From assembly GCA_003483885.1 (NCBI GenBank), contig DMXI01000313.1, forward strand, positions 1-55,462: a stretch of DNA of 55,462 bases. Reading direction: 5' to 3'. The position numbers were made by a program, and so were the translations under genes. The DNA comes from Microscillaceae bacterium (lineage in GTDB: Bacteria > Bacteroidota > Bacteroidia > Cytophagales > Microscillaceae). Numbering within the stretch: position 1 is the stretch's first letter; each line of letters opens with the position of its first letter. This document shows, piece after piece, positions 8,202-18,422 of the stretch. The notes beneath the pieces were generated by a model that saw only the letters and a program-made list of their open reading frames with translations, was not told where the DNA came from and did no database searches.

Positions 8202-10316
8202 CTAAAACCGGATACCCATCACCAAAATGTCATCGGTTTGCTTTTCTTGGGCCTTCCAGGCTTCTAAAGTTTGTTCCAGCGCTTCTTTTTGGTCAGGCAT
8301 AGGAGAAGGCTCAATCTCCTGAAGTTTACTCTTAAATTTTTTGACCATAAACTTGGTATTATGTTCTCCTCCAAATTGATCGGCATATCCGTCTGAGAAC
8401 AAGTACATGGCATCTCCTTTTTGATAATTAATGCAGGTTTCATCAAATTGCTTGTTAGCGTACTGCGAGCTCCCAATGGGATACTTACTTCCTTTGAGTA
8501 CGTCAAGCTGATGGTTTCTGAAATAATATAATGGACGTTTAGCACCAGCAAATACGACTTGCTTTTCGTCAAAATCGATGCGACAAAGGACCAAATCCAT
8601 ACCATCTTGTACTTTGTTTTTACTTTTGCCTCGGGTAGATTTACCAGTACGCACTCCCAGGGCCGTTATCACCTTTTTGTCCAGTTCAGTTAAAATAGCA
8701 CCTGGGGAAGTGACACGGTTTTCTCTTACAATTTGGTTGAGCAGGTTATTACCCATAATGGTCATAAAAGCACCAGGAACCCCATGCCCAGTGCAATCAG
8801 CTACCAATACAATGAGTTGATTTTTGCCTTCTACTTCGGCAAACCAGTAAAAATCTCCACTAACGATGTCACGTGGTTTATACAATACAAAAAAGCCTAA
8901 ATCCTTTTTGGCCAGTTGTTTTTGCATGGGCAACAAAGCCAACTGAATGCGTTTGGCGTACTGAATACTACTTTGAATTTTGGTATGGGCTTGCTTCAAA
9001 TATTGGTTAGAGTCCTCCAAAGTTTGTGCTTGAGCCAAAATTTCTTCTTTCTGCTGTTCTATTTCTTTGGTACGTTGAGTTACTTCTCGTTCCAGAAATT
9101 CATTTTGCTCTCTGATAATTCTATCATTTTCTTTACGGTAATAATTCATCCGATCGGCCAATGCCAACGAAAACAATAAAATCTCGGAAGTCATTCCAGC
9201 TTCTATTACATAACTGTAGGCAGCATCGAAGGGAAGAAAACCCATATTAGAAAAAGCCACCAATATAAGGCTTAACACCAAGGTAGCCCAACCGATCAGG
9301 TAGTAACGAGCGGGGCGATAGTTATTGCGTAAAACGACTACTCCTAATATTACTACAAAAATACTGCTGGTGATAATTGCTAAAAAAGTAAGCCCTATGG
9401 CCGAAGGAGGGTGAAAAAAATACACGCTAAGCGCCAAGGCAAACAATCCATAAAATATATTGGAAAACTTACGAAAACCAGGTGCAGTTGAGCGGGTATT
9501 TAAGAAACGATTGGCAAATAATACGACAAAAACACCCGTGATAATGGCATAAACCGGCACCAGGTCATTGAAAAAGACTTGATTAGGCCATAAATATTCT
9601 AGTGTATGCCCTTTGAGTGTGCCTGTAGTCAATACCGAAAAAATGACGTAAAAAATGTAGTATAAATAAGAGAGTTGGCGTGTAGTAATGAAAATGAAGA
9701 GATTATAAAAAATCATAATCAGTACAATACCATAAAACCCTCCCATGATAAAGTCGCTATGGTGATTGTCTTCTAAAAAAGCCTGATAGTTGCCAATGCG
9801 TAATGGGAAGGTAAGTACTTCTGAAACATAGCACCGTAAATAAATGGTATGCACATTACGATCTTTGATATCCAGCTCAAACAAGTATTTGGTAGCTTTG
9901 ACTCCACGGCGACGATAAGGCACATCGTCTCCCAAGGTATCAGTCGGAATGTATTGCTTTGTCTTATTTTGTCGATATAAAGTGATTTCTTCCACCCCTG
10001 TATCTCCAAACTCCAACAAATATTTGGCAGGTTGTGCCGCTTTGATGTTGAATTTAATCCATACAACCGCTTCTCCTGGTCCCAGATTCAAGTTGGCTTT
10101 TGTATGGGTAATAAACTTTTTCTGATAAGATGAACTCAATATTTGGGATAAGGTGAGCTTTTGAGAATCATCACGCAGGTATTTGAGATGTGGCCCCAGG
10201 TTTTTGATTTGTCTGGTATTATCCAACCACACCGTTTTTTGAGCATTAGCTGCCAAAGCGAGCAGCAATCCTGCTCCCAACATTATATAATTTATACCAG
10301 TTTTCAACATGCGCAT
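8202..10316 (-). CDS. 7TMR-DISM receptor with SpoIIE-type PP2C phosphatase output
   Basis: About 704 residues from the chosen start (Met just before MLKTGINYIML, giving a signal peptide ending AANAQ); an upstream start at 10370 would add 18 residues. Order: DISMED2 sensor domain, 7TM block ending LLFSLALADRMNYYRKEND, coiled coil (QQKEEILAQAQTLEDS), then SpoIIE phosphatase. Catalytic metal-binding motifs are intact: KPRDIVSGDFYWF, VADCTGHGVPGAFM, QDGMDLVLCRIDF, YLFSDGYADQFGG and TDDILVMGIRF. Phosphatases of this class usually dephosphorylate Ser/Thr-phosphorylated anti-sigma-factor antagonists. The paralogue at 10419 is very similar throughout, indicating tandem duplication. No STAS or HATPase anti-sigma partner is seen nearby. 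Confidence 0.92.
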   Translation of the reverse strand: MRMLKTGINYIMLGAGLLLALAANAQKTVWLDNTRQIKNLGPHLKYLRDDSQKLTLSQILSSSYQKKFITHTKANLNLGPGEAVVWIKFNIKAAQPAKYLLEFGDTGVEEITLYRQNKTKQYIPTDTLGDDVPYRRRGVKATKYLFELDIKDRNVHTIYLRCYVSEVLTFPLRIGNYQAFLEDNHHSDFIMGGFYGIVLIMIFYNLFIFITTRQLSYLYYIFYVIFSVLTTGTLKGHTLEYLWPNQVFFNDLVPVYAIITGVFVVLFANRFLNTRSTAPGFRKFSNIFYGLFALALSVYFFHPPSAIGLTFLAIITSSIFVVILGVVVLRNNYRPARYYLIGWATLVLSLILVAFSNMGFLPFDAAYSYVIEAGMTSEILLFSLALADRMNYYRKENDRIIREQNEFLEREVTQRTKEIEQQKEEILAQAQTLEDSNQYLKQAHTKIQSSIQYAKRIQLALLPMQKQLAKKDLGFFVLYKPRDIVSGDFYWFAEVEGKNQLIVLVADCTGHGVPGAFMTIMGNNLLNQIVRENRVTSPGAILTELDKKVITALGVRTGKSTRGKSKNKVQDGMDLVLCRIDFDEKQVVFAGAKRPLYYFRNHQLDVLKGSKYPIGSSQYANKQFDETCINYQKGDAMYLFSDGYADQFGGEHNTKFMVKKFKSKLQEIEPSPMPDQKEALEQTLEAWKAQEKQTDDILVMGIRF

Positions 10317-10418
10317 TTCTCTAATCAAATCTCGGGTAAGTGAATATAAATGATCTAGTTCTAAACCCATTCTATAAAGCTAAAGTTTGGGGAATGCTGT
10401 ATAGAAAACATTTTATGT

Positions 10419-12521
10419 TTAAAATCGCACTCCCAATACCAAAATATCATCGGTTTGTCTTTGGGTACCTTTCCACTCCTCTAGAGTTTTTTCCAGGGTT
10501 TCTTTTTGCGCTGGCATCGGTTTGGGTTCTATCGTTTTTAATAAAGTCTTAAAATTCTTCAACATAAATTTAGTATTACTTCCCCCTCCAAATTGGTCAG
10601 GATAACCATCTGAAAACAGATACATGGCATCTCCCTTTTTAAATGAAATCACGTGTTCCTCAAATGCTTTTTCGGCAAACCGAGAACTTCCAATAGGGTA
10701 TCTACTTCCTTTGATAATCTCCAGCTCGTGATTTCTAAAATAATACAATGGACGCTTGGCTCCAGAAAAAATCATTTTACGCTCATCAAAATCAATCAAG
10801 GTAAACGCGATATCCATTCCATCCTGAACTTTTCGCTTCTTTCGCCCATGTTTGCTATTTTTCACCCCCAAAGCGTCTATGACCTTTTCGTCCAATTCAC
10901 TCAATATTTTTCCAGGAGAAGTAATTTTATTCTCTTTGATGATTTGATTGAGGAAATTATTCCCCATAATGGTCATAAAGGCACCCGGCACCCCATGCCC
11001 AGTACAATCACCCACTGCAACAATCAATTGATTTTTGCCTTCTATTTCGGCAAACCAATAAAAATCGCCACTGACAATGTCACGCGGTTTATACAATACA
11101 AAAAAGCCCAGATCTTTTTTAGCTAATAATTTTTGCATAGGCAACAAGGCCAGTTGTATCCGTTTGGCGTATTGTATGCTACTTTTCACCTTGGTATTGG
11201 CCAAATGCAAACGTTGATTAGAAGTAGAAAGCACCTGAGACTGTGCAATAATTTCTTCTTTTTGTTGCTCAATTTCACGGGTACGCTTGGCTACTTCTTG
11301 CTCAAGAAACTCATTTTGTTCCTTGACTATCCGTTCATTCTCTTGCTGAATGGCTTCCTTTTCCTTTCGGTAAAAATTGATTCTATCGGCTAAGGCTAAC
11401 GAAAATAAAAGCACTTCGCCAGTAGAACCCAACTCGAGCAAAAAGATACTATCTATCCCAATAGGCAATATATTGGCATAACCCAATATAATCAAAGAAC
11501 CTGAGACCAATACACATCCCCAACCTAATAAATAGAGGCGAGCGGGTTCATACTTTTTGAGCGCTACGACTACCCCAGTAACAATCATCAAAATGATGGT
11601 AAGCAACGCTACCACTCGTAATAGTTTGATGGCCTCATTAAGGGCAAAAAAACCAAGCACAATCACGATCATATAAGGCACAAAAAGCCAATAAGAAAGC
11701 TTTCTGAGTTGAGGTGCATAACGCTTGGTATACAAAAACCTATTGGCAAACAAAATCGTGAATACTCCAATAAAAATAATGGGAATTCGTCCATAATTGT
11801 CCCATTCGGGGTGATTGGGCCACAAAAACTCTTGCGCGTGCCCAGCCATAATAGCGATCATCAGGGTAAGGTTAAGCGCATACAACACATAGTACAGATA
11901 AGCTACTTCCCTGGTTCTGAGATAGATAAACAGGTTATAGAGGATCATAATGAGCATTAGCCCAAAATAAGCGCCATGCAATAAGTCCTTTTGATGGTTT
12001 TTTTCAATAAATGCAGTAGGGGTCCCCATATAAAGGGGCAACATCAAGGTTTTTTCGGTAAAACAACGAAAATACAATAGCTGAGGCTGCGTATTGTTTA
12101 TTTGAACTTTAAATAGTGGACTAGTAGCTTTGATAGGCCGCTGGGCATATACTCCTTTTTTGGTGATTTTGAAGCTACCATCTGGCTGTGCATGGTATAA
12201 CTCCTGAACTTTAACCGACGCGTTGTTTAATTCCAGTATGTATCGCCCGGGAGTTGCTTGTATCAATATTTTAAACCAAATAGCGCCTCCATTTCCATAG
12301 TTCCTGGTGGCTTTCGTGTTGAGTTGAAAGCGTTTTTGAATCGCTGGATTTAAAATATCCTGAATGGTAAACTGATTGGCAGAATCTTTCAAAAAGCCTA
12401 CATAAGAGGCTATATCTACGATTGCTGAATTTTGGTTGAGCTTAAGGAGTTTTTGAGCACTTGCTTTCTCAAAAGCTCCCCACTGAATTACAACCATACA
12501 TACAATCCCTAAGATTCTCAT
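10419..12521 (-). CDS. 7TMR-DISM receptor with SpoIIE-type PP2C phosphatase output (paralogue)
   Basis: About 700 residues from the Met at 12521, chosen because it opens a signal peptide (MRILGIVCMVVIQWG...ASAQ); an in-frame start at 12575 adds 18 residues. The same order as the preceding paralogue: DISMED2 domain, 7TM block ending LLFSLALADRINFYRKEKEA, coiled coil, SpoIIE domain with KPRDIVSGDFYWF, VGDCTGHGVPGAFM, QDGMDIAFTLIDF, LFSDGYPDQFGG and TDDILVLGVRF. The phosphatase halves of the two paralogues are nearly identical while the sensor halves differ more, suggesting different inputs to a shared output. Likely the first gene of a three-gene cluster, with short spacers to the next two. Confidence 0.92.
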   Translation of the reverse strand: MRILGIVCMVVIQWGAFEKASAQKLLKLNQNSAIVDIASYVGFLKDSANQFTIQDILNPAIQKRFQLNTKATRNYGNGGAIWFKILIQATPGRYILELNNASVKVQELYHAQPDGSFKITKKGVYAQRPIKATSPLFKVQINNTQPQLLYFRCFTEKTLMLPLYMGTPTAFIEKNHQKDLLHGAYFGLMLIMILYNLFIYLRTREVAYLYYVLYALNLTLMIAIMAGHAQEFLWPNHPEWDNYGRIPIIFIGVFTILFANRFLYTKRYAPQLRKLSYWLFVPYMIVIVLGFFALNEAIKLLRVVALLTIILMIVTGVVVALKKYEPARLYLLGWGCVLVSGSLIILGYANILPIGIDSIFLLELGSTGEVLLFSLALADRINFYRKEKEAIQQENERIVKEQNEFLEQEVAKRTREIEQQKEEIIAQSQVLSTSNQRLHLANTKVKSSIQYAKRIQLALLPMQKLLAKKDLGFFVLYKPRDIVSGDFYWFAEIEGKNQLIVAVGDCTGHGVPGAFMTIMGNNFLNQIIKENKITSPGKILSELDEKVIDALGVKNSKHGRKKRKVQDGMDIAFTLIDFDERKMIFSGAKRPLYYFRNHELEIIKGSRYPIGSSRFAEKAFEEHVISFKKGDAMYLFSDGYPDQFGGGSNTKFMLKNFKTLLKTIEPKPMPAQKETLEKTLEEWKGTQRQTDDILVLGVRF

Positions 12522-12706
12522 TTTCAACCCATTTTCTTGTTTTCTTGCAAGTACTTCTCGCAAAAAATGGCTCATAAACTATACCAATACCCAATCGTAT
12601 ATCGAAGGAAATTTAAGTCTTTTTTGGCATTACAGAATTCTACCAATCAAGCCTGGCGTGGGATGGTTGTAAGCATCGTTTTGGGTATCATGCAAACATT
12701 GGTTAC

Positions 12707-13423
12707 TTAAGAAAACACATCAGAGAAAGGATTGTAATCAGGTGTGTACGAAAAACTTTGGATAATTTTAGGTTTGAGCATTTGAACAAACAACTTGGTA
12801 ATTTCAGTTTTCAGGCGGTCTTCGTAACTGTAGGCCAATGTTTCGGTCAGAAAAAAAGCAAGCTGGGACAATAATCCCGCAGTCTTAGGCACAAAACGAA
12901 AATGGGCATCCGAAAACAAATCAGGGGTATGACGCCCCTTGATATAACGAGCAAACTTTGGCACAAATTTGCTTTGACGATCGTTGGGAGGAGCTACCAA
13001 CTTTAGCTGAGGAAATTGGGTAAAAAAGGTATCATCGGCCACCGTATTTAGCATCTTGTAAAAACGCACCCAATGCCGGAAATCATCTTTAGACAATTGA
13101 CGCTTGTCTATCACTATATAATGCAATAGAAAAGGCAGCTCAATTAGTTTTTGTAACAAATGAATGCGCGCCTCATGGTTGTTTGCCATAGAGGTCAACA
13201 ACTCCTGAGGGCGTTGTTTGTCAAACAATGGCACTTGGTTAGGAGTTACCTCTTCGTTGTATTGTGTAGCCTTAAGTACTTCCTCAATCTTGGTTTCTAC
13301 TTCCTCTACTACTTTGCTATCAATTACCATGGCATTGATGATAAAGTGCGAAGAAGTGCCTTTACGGTCAAAATTAAGCGTACTATTTCCGCTTTCTTCT
13401 AAAAAAGCCCAATAATCTACCAT
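12707..13423 (-). CDS. DUF3800-like protein
   Basis: 238 residues, no signal peptide. The N-terminus YWAFLEESGNST followed by a hydrophobic strand (SHFIINAMVID) resembles DUF3800, whose members start with an xxDESG motif and are predicted to have an RNase H-like fold. A late segment, GLLSQLAFFLTETLAYSYE, sits where DUF3800 proteins carry the QLADxxA motif, but the Asp is replaced by Phe here. If this alignment is right, one putative catalytic acidic residue is missing. DUF3800 proteins are frequent in mobile and defence regions. It is a lone gene with spacers on both sides. Family assignment is moderate. Confidence 0.65.
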   Translation of the reverse strand: MVDYWAFLEESGNSTLNFDRKGTSSHFIINAMVIDSKVVEEVETKIEEVLKATQYNEEVTPNQVPLFDKQRPQELLTSMANNHEARIHLLQKLIELPFLLHYIVIDKRQLSKDDFRHWVRFYKMLNTVADDTFFTQFPQLKLVAPPNDRQSKFVPKFARYIKGRHTPDLFSDAHFRFVPKTAGLLSQLAFFLTETLAYSYEDRLKTEITKLFVQMLKPKIIQSFSYTPDYNPFSDVFS

Positions 13424-13817
13424 AATTGAAGAAATACTTGGTACAAAACAACTTGCAAGTTACGGCAAAATCATGATATTATGGCTAATAAAACCAGGTG
13501 ATTTATCAAAACTTCCAGCACAGGGGTGAGTTTATGGCCTTTAAAGACATTTTATTAACTTTGAAAGCGCAAAACCACCATTCTATCAGTTTTCACTACA
13601 TCTGATTAAAACAAATGCATACAAAATTGTGTGCCTTTCAAGCTATTTTAAATCACTGTTTTTGGGAACCCTGCGCTACAAAATTTATTACTAATCCCTG
13701 AAACATAGTTATTTATGATAGTTATTTTGTATAATTGTCTAGTAATCTACTGACTTCCAATACTATCATTATGAGAATGCCTGTTACTTACCACCAAAAT
13801 TTTATGACTATAGAACT
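13424..13817. other. Intergenic spacer between divergent genes
   Basis: 394 AT-rich bases between the DUF3800-like gene and the response regulator. It must hold both promoters. I see no convincing hairpin, repeat or operator. Confidence 0.5.
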
Positions 13818-14444
13818 ATGATTACATTATTTTTGATTGATGACCATTCACTGGTCAGATTAGGGTTATCTAAGATTTTGTCACGATTTGACGAAATCAA
13901 AATTTTAGCAGATTTTAGTAGTGCTACTGAAGCATTAGCTGCATTGAGTCAAAATCAACCAGACATCGTACTTTGTGATATTAGCCTCCCCGAAATGGAT
14001 GGCATTGAGTTTACCAAAAAGGCCAAGGATAAATATCCCAACCTTAAAGTAATCATGTTGAGTTCTCACAAAGAAGAGTTCTATGTATTGAAATCGGTAG
14101 AGGCCAAAGCTGACGGTTTTTTGCACAAAGATGTGCTGGAAAATGAACTGATAGAGGCTATTAACCGAGTTCACCAAGGAGGAAGCTTCTACAGTCAGGA
14201 CATTTCTCAAATCATTATCAATAGTTTTGTAAACGGAGACAAACCTTCCATTCCTCAATTATCGGCACGTGAAAAAGAAGTACTTCATTTTTTGGTGGAG
14301 GGCTTATCAAACAAAGAAATCGCTGATAAACTATACATTAGCTCCAAAACAGTGGATAATCATCGAGCCAACATCTTGAAGAAACTGAATCTTAAAAATA
14401 ATGTACAATTGGTGAGATTTGCCATTGAACATAAACTAGTTTAG
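13818..14444 (+). CDS. NarL/FixJ-type DNA-binding response regulator
   Basis: 208 residues. Receiver domain at 1-120 with acidic pocket Asp8-Asp9, phospho-acceptor Asp54 (VLCDISLPEMDG), the switch Ser/Thr in VIMLSSHKEE and the conserved Lys in GFLHKDVLENE. The LuxR-type HTH is at about 145-205 (LSAREKEVLHFLVEGLSNKEIADKLYI cut here; then SSKTVDNHRANILKKL). Phosphorylation should promote dimerisation and DNA binding. It has no adjacent kinase gene, so the kinases at 2744 or 5819 are possible partners by proximity only. A terminator-like structure lies about 230 bases downstream. Confidence 0.94.
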   Translation: MITLFLIDDHSLVRLGLSKILSRFDEIKILADFSSATEALAALSQNQPDIVLCDISLPEMDGIEFTKKAKDKYPNLKVIMLSSHKEEFYVLKSVEAKADGFLHKDVLENELIEAINRVHQGGSFYSQDISQIIINSFVNGDKPSIPQLSAREKEVLHFLVEGLSNKEIADKLYISSKTVDNHRANILKKLNLKNNVQLVRFAIEHKLV

Positions 14445-15103
14445 TGGGTGTTTATAGGTAATTTACCTATACAACTTCTCTATTCACTCAAACAACTTCC
14501 CAAAAACAACCTATTTACTAGAGCTACAAAAGCTATTACCTTTGTAACACAATGAGAGATAAATACACTCTCAACTTTGACAAAGACAAATAAAATTTCT
14601 TATAGATATACGTACTTCATTGTACATTGCTTAGTAAAGAAATTGAAAGATTTACTTTGATAAACTATACGTTAGCAGGCGTTCTACATCAGGGGGGGAA
14701 CCATTGTTCTCTCGCCTGATTTTTTTTTGTACCTACCTTAATGATGATTGATTGTTTCATTGCTATGCTCCGCTTATTGTTACATTGTTCTATTGCTAAA
14801 TGGTTCCGCGATGCGATGATTAATTGTTGATATTTGATGAATTATCTGTTTTGCAAATGTGAGAGTAGGCTATTGGTTTTTAGCTCTTGGCCTTTGGCTA
14901 CGCTTCGCGCCATTTTTCACTATCGACTGTGGACTGTTGACTAATAAAACTAAAAAACTTCTCTAATATTTAACAGTTTCTTACCAACCCCATTGACTCA
15001 TTCCTGTTAATTTTACTTTTCTCTTAAATGATGGTGCTTTTTCAAGATATTATTAATTACACCAACCTTTGAAAATTACTTTTTAAACTAAAAGACACTT
15101 TCC
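14445..15103. other. Long spacer with terminator-like hairpins
   Basis: 659 bases without a credible gene. Two competing inverted repeats and a T-tract lie at 14677-14727 (listed separately). The remainder, about 14730-14990, has short degenerate stretches with TTG/CTTTGG-rich words but no clean repeat. Confidence 0.5.
14677..14727 (+). terminator. Hairpin with T-tract (terminator or attenuator-like)
   Basis: CAGGCG at 14677 can pair with CGCCTG near 14712, and ATCAGG near 14688 can pair with CCTGAT at 14714. The two stems share the right arm, so they exclude each other. Nine T follow directly (ATTTTTTTTTG). It could simply end the response-regulator transcript. Confidence 0.55.
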
Positions 15104-18100
15104 ATGAAGATAGCTCGTTTTTTATGGCTGGGCTTGTGCTGTTTGCTCACAATTCCCTCCTTTTCACAAAATACCCAAGTAAAATCCAGCACCGTTGCTG
15201 GCCTCAAGTTTCGCAATATTGGCCCTGCATTATTTTCGGGAAGGGTTATAGACCTTGCCGTCAACCCCAATAACTTTAGTGAATATTATGTAGCCGCAGC
15301 ATCGGGAGGAATCTGGAAAACGACCAATGCCGGAACCACCTGGAAACCCATTTTTGATCGTTATGGTTCATACTCTATTGGTTGTATTACGATTGATCCT
15401 AACAACCCCAATGTGCTTTGGGTAGGAACTGGAGAAAACAATGCCCAGCGTAGTATTGCTTATGGCGATGGGATATATAAGTCTACCAATGGTGGAAAAA
15501 CCTGGAAACACGTGGGCCTTAAAACTTCGGAACATATTGGTAAAATCGTGGTAGACCCTCGCAACTCAAATGTAGTGTATGTAGCTGCCCAAGGCCCATT
15601 GTGGAGCACTGGTGGCGAAAGAGGATTGTATAAAACTGAAGATGGCGGAAAAACCTGGAAGGCCATCTTGAAAGTCAGTGACAAAACTGGGGTAAGCGAT
15701 TTGGTAATGGACCCCAAAAACCCAGATGTATTATACGCAACTGCCTGGCAGCGTTTCCGCTCGGTGTTTAGTATGCTAAGTGGTGGGCCTGAATCGGGCA
15801 TTCATAAATCAACTGATGGTGGAAAAACCTGGCGAAAAATTCAAAATGGTATCCCTGGCGGAGAACTTGGAAGAGTAGCTTTGGCCATTTCTCCGGTAGA
15901 CAATCATTATGTATATGCCATCGTAGAAGGTAAACCCAATAACCGCGGTTTTTATCGCTCTACTAACAAAGGAGAAAGCTGGAAAAAAATGAGTGGTTAT
16001 AATTCCAGTGGAAATTACTACCAGGAAATTTATTGCCACCCTACCGAACTCAACACCGTGTATTCTATGAATACTTTCGCAATGGTGACTTACGACGGTG
16101 GACGCTCTTTTAAAAGAGTGGGCGAAGACCTTAAGCACGTAGATAATCACGCCATTTGGATCAATCCTACCAATGTAAACCATATGCTAATAGGATGTGA
16201 TGGTGGTTTGTACGAAACATTTGACCGAGCCAAAACCTGGTTATTCAAACCTAACTTGCCTATTACTCAGTTTTATAAAGTAACTACTGACAATGCCAAG
16301 CCATTTTATAATGTATATGGTGGTACTCAAGACAATGCCAGCTTTGTGGGACCTTCACGCACCAACAACGATATGGGTATTGCCAATTCTGACTGGCAGA
16401 TTAGTACTTTTGGTGATGGTTTTGAGACTCAGGTCGATCCTAAAAACGAAAACATTGTATACGCACAGTCTCAATATGGTGGACTGGTAAGGTTTGACAA
16501 AAAAAGCGGTGAACGTATGGGTATCAAGCCTTTGGCAGGCAGAGGCGAACCAGGCCTACGCTGGAACTGGGATGCTCCTTTGCTGATAAGCCCTCACGCC
16601 AATAAAACCTTGTATTTTGCTGCCAATAAACTATTTAAAAGCACCGATAGAGGGAATTCCTGGAAGGCCATCAGTCCCGATCTTACTCGCCAACTAGATC
16701 GTAACAAAATGAAAATGATGGGACGAGTTTGGAGTGTGGATGCGATTAGAAAAAACACTTCTACCTCTATCTTTGGTAATATTACTGCATTGCACGAATC
16801 GCCCAAAAAAGCGGGTGTTTTGTATGTAGGTACCGACGATGGCTTGGTGCAAATATCAGAAGACGATGGCGGCAATTGGCGCAAAGTTGAAAAGTTTGCT
16901 GGTGTGCCTGATATGACGTATGTAAACGCGTTGCTAGCTTCTCAACACGACGAAAATGTAGTATATGCTGTATTCAACAATCATAAGCGAGGTGATTTTA
17001 AACCTTATTTGTTTAAAAGTACCGATAAAGGAAAAAGCTGGAAGTCCATTGCCGCGAATTTACCTGCTCGTGGATCGGTGTATTGCATTGCCGAAGATCA
17101 TGTAGATGCCAACCTGCTATTTGTGGGTACCGAATTTGGCGCTTTCTTTACCAATGATGGCGGCAAACGCTGGGTACAGCTCAAGGCTGGTCTTCCTACC
17201 ATTGCCATTCGCGATATGGAAATTCACAAGGGAGAAAATGACTTGGTTTTGGCTTCTTTTGGTCGTGGTTTTTACATTTTGGACAACTACACCCCACTTC
17301 GCCAGACCAATCAGCAATTATTGGCCAAAGATGCTCATATTTTCCCAGTGAAGGATGCGTTGTTGTATCATGTAGCCACACCATTAGGTATTCGCAAAAC
17401 AGGATTTCAAGGACACAACTTCTACGCAGCTCCCAACCCTGCATTTGGGGCTACTTTTACTTATTATGTAAAGAAATCGCTCAAAACTCGTCGTCAAAAA
17501 CGACAAGCAGCTGAAGCCAAAGCTCGTAAGAGTAAACAAGATATTAAGTATCCCTCTTTTGCCGAAATGCGGGCCGAGGATGACGAAATCAAACCTTATT
17601 TGCTTTTTACAATTACCGACGAATCGGGCAATGTAATCCGTAGAATGAAAACTTCGGCCAGAGCAGGTATCAAGCGTATTGCCTGGGATTTACGTTTTCC
17701 GGCCATAGAACCTACCCGTTTGACTCCTTATCCTACTTTAGACTATTATCAAGCACCTCCTAAAGGTCATTTTGTGGCACCTGGCACTTATAAGGTAACT
17801 TTGGGCAAAGTAGTAGACGGTGAATACAGTGAAATGGTGCCTGCGCAAAGTTTTAAAGTAGTACCATTAAACAATACCACACTCCCAGTAACCAATCGTG
17901 CCGAGGTAATGGCCTTCCATCGCAAATTGAGCAAATTGCGTAGAGCATTGTCTAGTTCTAACAATTTACGTCGTGAGCTTCAAAATAAGGTACGCCATAT
18001 GCGGGTAGCCGTCATCAATGCACCCAATGTACCTATCAAAACCTTAGAAGATATTCGCAAGGTAGACAAGCAATTGAGAAGCATCAATCGTACCCTCAAC

Positions 18101-18370
18101 GGAGATTATAGCTTGAGTCGTCGCCAGTTTGAAACTCCTCCTTCGGTAGCAGGACGCATTGGTATGGTTAATTATCAGTTGTCAAATACCACCGCTCCCC
18201 CTACCAAAACTCACCAGCAAAACGTGAAAATTGCTGAAGAGGACTTTGCCAAGGTATTTACTCAACTTAAGAAAATTGTCAATGAGGATATCAAACGTAT
18301 AGAAAAAGCATTGGAAAACGCTGGTGCTCCCTATACGCCAGGGCGAATGCCACAATGGGTAAAAGATTAA
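15104..18370 (+). CDS. Secreted VPS10/sortilin-like BNR-repeat protein
   Basis: 1088 residues. Signal peptide 1-22 (ending PSFSQ). Residues about 30-720 form beta-propeller blades of the BNR/Asp-box kind: STNGGKTW, TEDGGKTW, STDGGKTW, STNKGESW, STDRGNSW, SEDDGGNW and STDKGKSW recur at 50-100 residue spacing. This matches the VPS10/sortilin propeller family, often annotated as glycosyl hydrolase although catalytic residues of sialidases are not evident. Residues about 760-900 look like beta-sandwich modules and the last 150 residues are helical. Probably a periplasmic or exported binding protein. I see no type IX secretion C-terminal domain. It is monocistronic with a strong terminator. Confidence 0.88.
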   Translation: MKIARFLWLGLCCLLTIPSFSQNTQVKSSTVAGLKFRNIGPALFSGRVIDLAVNPNNFSEYYVAAASGGIWKTTNAGTTWKPIFDRYGSYSIGCITIDPNNPNVLWVGTGENNAQRSIAYGDGIYKSTNGGKTWKHVGLKTSEHIGKIVVDPRNSNVVYVAAQGPLWSTGGERGLYKTEDGGKTWKAILKVSDKTGVSDLVMDPKNPDVLYATAWQRFRSVFSMLSGGPESGIHKSTDGGKTWRKIQNGIPGGELGRVALAISPVDNHYVYAIVEGKPNNRGFYRSTNKGESWKKMSGYNSSGNYYQEIYCHPTELNTVYSMNTFAMVTYDGGRSFKRVGEDLKHVDNHAIWINPTNVNHMLIGCDGGLYETFDRAKTWLFKPNLPITQFYKVTTDNAKPFYNVYGGTQDNASFVGPSRTNNDMGIANSDWQISTFGDGFETQVDPKNENIVYAQSQYGGLVRFDKKSGERMGIKPLAGRGEPGLRWNWDAPLLISPHANKTLYFAANKLFKSTDRGNSWKAISPDLTRQLDRNKMKMMGRVWSVDAIRKNTSTSIFGNITALHESPKKAGVLYVGTDDGLVQISEDDGGNWRKVEKFAGVPDMTYVNALLASQHDENVVYAVFNNHKRGDFKPYLFKSTDKGKSWKSIAANLPARGSVYCIAEDHVDANLLFVGTEFGAFFTNDGGKRWVQLKAGLPTIAIRDMEIHKGENDLVLASFGRGFYILDNYTPLRQTNQQLLAKDAHIFPVKDALLYHVATPLGIRKTGFQGHNFYAAPNPAFGATFTYYVKKSLKTRRQKRQAAEAKARKSKQDIKYPSFAEMRAEDDEIKPYLLFTITDESGNVIRRMKTSARAGIKRIAWDLRFPAIEPTRLTPYPTLDYYQAPPKGHFVAPGTYKVTLGKVVDGEYSEMVPAQSFKVVPLNNTTLPVTNRAEVMAFHRKLSKLRRALSSSNNLRRELQNKVRHMRVAVINAPNVPIKTLEDIRKVDKQLRSINRTLNGDYSLSRRQFETPPSVAGRIGMVNYQLSNTTAPPTKTHQQNVKIAEEDFAKVFTQLKKIVNEDIKRIEKALENAGAPYTPGRMPQWVKD

Positions 18371-18422
18371 TGTGTAAAGAGCCCTACAAAACACGCTAAT
18401 CTGCGAACTTGATACGTGGTAT

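Noticed and set aside
10653..11126. 157-codon plus-strand frame opposite the second SpoIIE receptor
   Set aside because: It is an antisense shadow of the conserved phosphatase coding region.
14730..14990. Possible repeat array in the spacer
   Set aside because: Only short degenerate words recur; no regular unit or spacing, so neither CRISPR nor a tandem repeat.
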